From Sphingobium sp. (GTDB lineage Bacteria; Pseudomonadota; Alphaproteobacteria; Sphingomonadales; Sphingomonadaceae): a DNA stretch of 6,348 nucleotides. The stretch spans positions 1-6,348 of the forward strand of contig JASBTC010000026.1 of the NCBI GenBank assembly GCA_030148625.1, given 5' to 3'. Each line of letters starts with the position of its first letter. The stretch's first letter is position 1. Shown here piece by piece: positions 5,081 to 6,348 of this stretch. A program made the translations under genes and the position numbers. A model generated the notes under the pieces. That model made no database searches, was not told the DNA's origin, and saw nothing but the letters and a program-made list of their open reading frames with translations.

Positions 5081-6348
5081 TCGCCGAAGCCGGTCTCGCC
5101 GCACTCTGGCTCGCCTTTGCGCTGGGCGCGCTCCAGCTCGTCCTGGTCCTGCTTGGCATGACCGGAGACCGCCGGGAACTGCTCGGCGCTGTGCGGCCGG
5201 TCGCGGTGGTGCAGGGGATTTTCGTCTGCATCGCCTTCGCCATGCTGATCTGGCTGTTCCTGCGCTCCGACATGTCGGTGAAGCTGGTCGCGATGAACAG
5301 CCATTCGGCCAAGCCCTTCATCTATAAATTCGCGGGCACCTGGGGCAATCATGAGGGCTCGATGCTGCTCTGGGTCACGGTGCTCGCGGTCGCGGGCGCC
5401 GGCGTCGCCCTGTTCGAGCGCAATCTCGAACGACTGACGCTGATGGCGACTTTGGGCGCCCAGGCATTCATCGGCCTGGGTTTCTACGCCTTTCTGTTGT
5501 TCGCCTCCAATCCGTTCGCGCGGCTCGATCCGGCGGCACCGGAGGGGCAGGGGCTCAACCCGTTGCTCCAGGATCCCGGTCTCGCCTTCCATCCGCCGAC
5601 GCTCTATTTCGGCTATGTCGGGCTTTCGATCGCCTTTTCCTTCGCGGTCGGCGCGCTGGTCACGCGTGACGTCGGTCCGGCCTTTGCCCGCGCCATGCGG
5701 CCCTGGGTGCTGATCGCCTGGATCTTCCTCACCATCGGCATCACCGCCGGCAGCTATTGGGCCTATTACGAACTGGGCTGGGGCGGCTGGTGGTTCTGGG
5801 ATCCGGTCGAGAACGCATCGCTGATGCCATGGCTCGCCGCCACCGCCTTGCTCCATTCGGTCACGGTCCTCGCCACACGCGACGGGCTGCGCGCCTGGAC
5901 GGTGATGCTGGCGGTCGTCGCTTTCTCCATGTCGATGGTCGGCACCTTCCTGGTGCGCTCGGGCATTCTGACCTCGGTCCACGCCTTTGCGGTCGATCCG
6001 ACCCGGGGCAGCTTCATCCTCGCGCTACTCGCCATCTATATCGGCGGCGCGATGGTGCTGTACGCACTGCGCGTCGGCACGGTGAAGGAAGGGACGCAAT
6101 TCGATCCGGTCAGCCGTGAAGGCGCGCTCGTCGCCAATAACCTGCTGCTCTCGGTCATCCTCTGCCTCGTCTTTCTCGGCACGCTCTACCCGCTGGTCAC
6201 CGAGGCGATGGGCTTCAAGGTTTCGGTGGGACCGCCCTATTTCAACCTCGTCACCGGGCCGATCGCGCTGATCCTGGTCGCGATCATGGGGGCCGGGCCG
6301 TTGCTCAAATGGCGGCGCGACGAACTGAAGCCGCTGCTCAATCGTCTT
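5077..6348 (+). CDS. ccmF: Haem lyase subunit CcmF (3' end outside window)
   Basis: CcmF is the large integral membrane subunit of the holocytochrome c synthase, receiving haem from CcmE and attaching it with CcmH/I to the CXXCH cysteines of apocytochrome c. The frame runs open for 424 codons to the window edge, roughly two thirds of the usual 630-660 residues. Visible landmarks are TWGNHEGSMLLW (88-99), HPPTLYFGY with His172, the tryptophan-rich haem motif GWWFWDPVENASLMPW (WWFWD at 238-242), LLHS with His260, and VRSGILTSVHAFA with His302. The three histidines align with E. coli His173, His261 and His303; the counterpart of His491 would lie beyond the window. The ATG overlaps the ccmE stop (ATGA), and AAGG at 5069-5072 is a short-spaced ribosome-binding site. 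Genes such as ccmG/dsbE and ccmH may follow. Confidence 0.97.
   Translation, partial: MIAEAGLAALWLAFALGALQLVLVLLGMTGDRRELLGAVRPVAVVQGIFVCIAFAMLIWLFLRSDMSVKLVAMNSHSAKPFIYKFAGTWGNHEGSMLLWVTVLAVAGAGVALFERNLERLTLMATLGAQAFIGLGFYAFLLFASNPFARLDPAAPEGQGLNPLLQDPGLAFHPPTLYFGYVGLSIAFSFAVGALVTRDVGPAFARAMRPWVLIAWIFLTIGITAGSYWAYYELGWGGWWFWDPVENASLMPWLAATALLHSVTVLATRDGLRAWTVMLAVVAFSMSMVGTFLVRSGILTSVHAFAVDPTRGSFILALLAIYIGGAMVLYALRVGTVKEGTQFDPVSREGALVANNLLLSVILCLVFLGTLYPLVTEAMGFKVSVGPPYFNLVTGPIALILVAIMGAGPLLKWRRDELKPLLNRL

Noticed and set aside
5026..5982. Long open frame on the - strand across ccmE/ccmF
   Set aside because: The product is highly charged and resembles no family I know; the + strand carries unmistakable CcmF motifs.

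Overview
The window comes from a GC-rich alphaproteobacterium. Protein style, the mix of genes and the dispersed ATTCC...GGAAT repeat all look like a sphingomonad (Sphingomonadales: Sphingomonas, Sphingobium or Novosphingobium type); this is inference, since no marker gene fixes the genus. All recognised genes lie on the + strand. The content is mainly ordinary chromosomal housekeeping, and I see no phage, transposase, CRISPR or obvious novel defence system.

Layout. 4-1199: the end of a type II secretion operon (gspM, then gspN, overlapping by one base). 1200-1523: a non-coding stretch holding a pair of inverted dRS3-like hairpin repeats, a possible promoter, a complete tRNA-His with encoded CCA, and a long AT-rich inverted repeat just before the next gene. 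1539-2588: an NAD-dependent Leu/Phe/Val-type amino-acid dehydrogenase. About 2649-3692: a multi-spanning PAP2-superfamily membrane protein whose motifs resemble the Aur1/inositol-phosphorylceramide-synthase type. About 3808 to the window end: the cytochrome c maturation genes ccmC, ccmD, ccmE and ccmF (ccmF cut by the window edge), joined by 4-base stop/start overlaps.

How they work together. GspM and GspN belong to the inner-membrane assembly platform of the type II secretion system. CcmC loads haem onto CcmE with CcmD as small helper, and CcmF takes part in ligating that haem to apocytochrome c; the overlaps imply translational coupling. The dehydrogenase is probably an independently controlled catabolic gene, because a 15-bp-armed inverted repeat with promoter-like hexamers sits directly upstream of its best start codon. 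The PAP2 protein stands alone between these units.

The points most worth a second look are the putative operator at 1487-1524, the Aur1-like PAP2 protein in a possible sphingolipid producer, the tRNA-His keeping the classical G-1:C73 pair, and the paired hairpin repeats that show a compensatory base-pair change.
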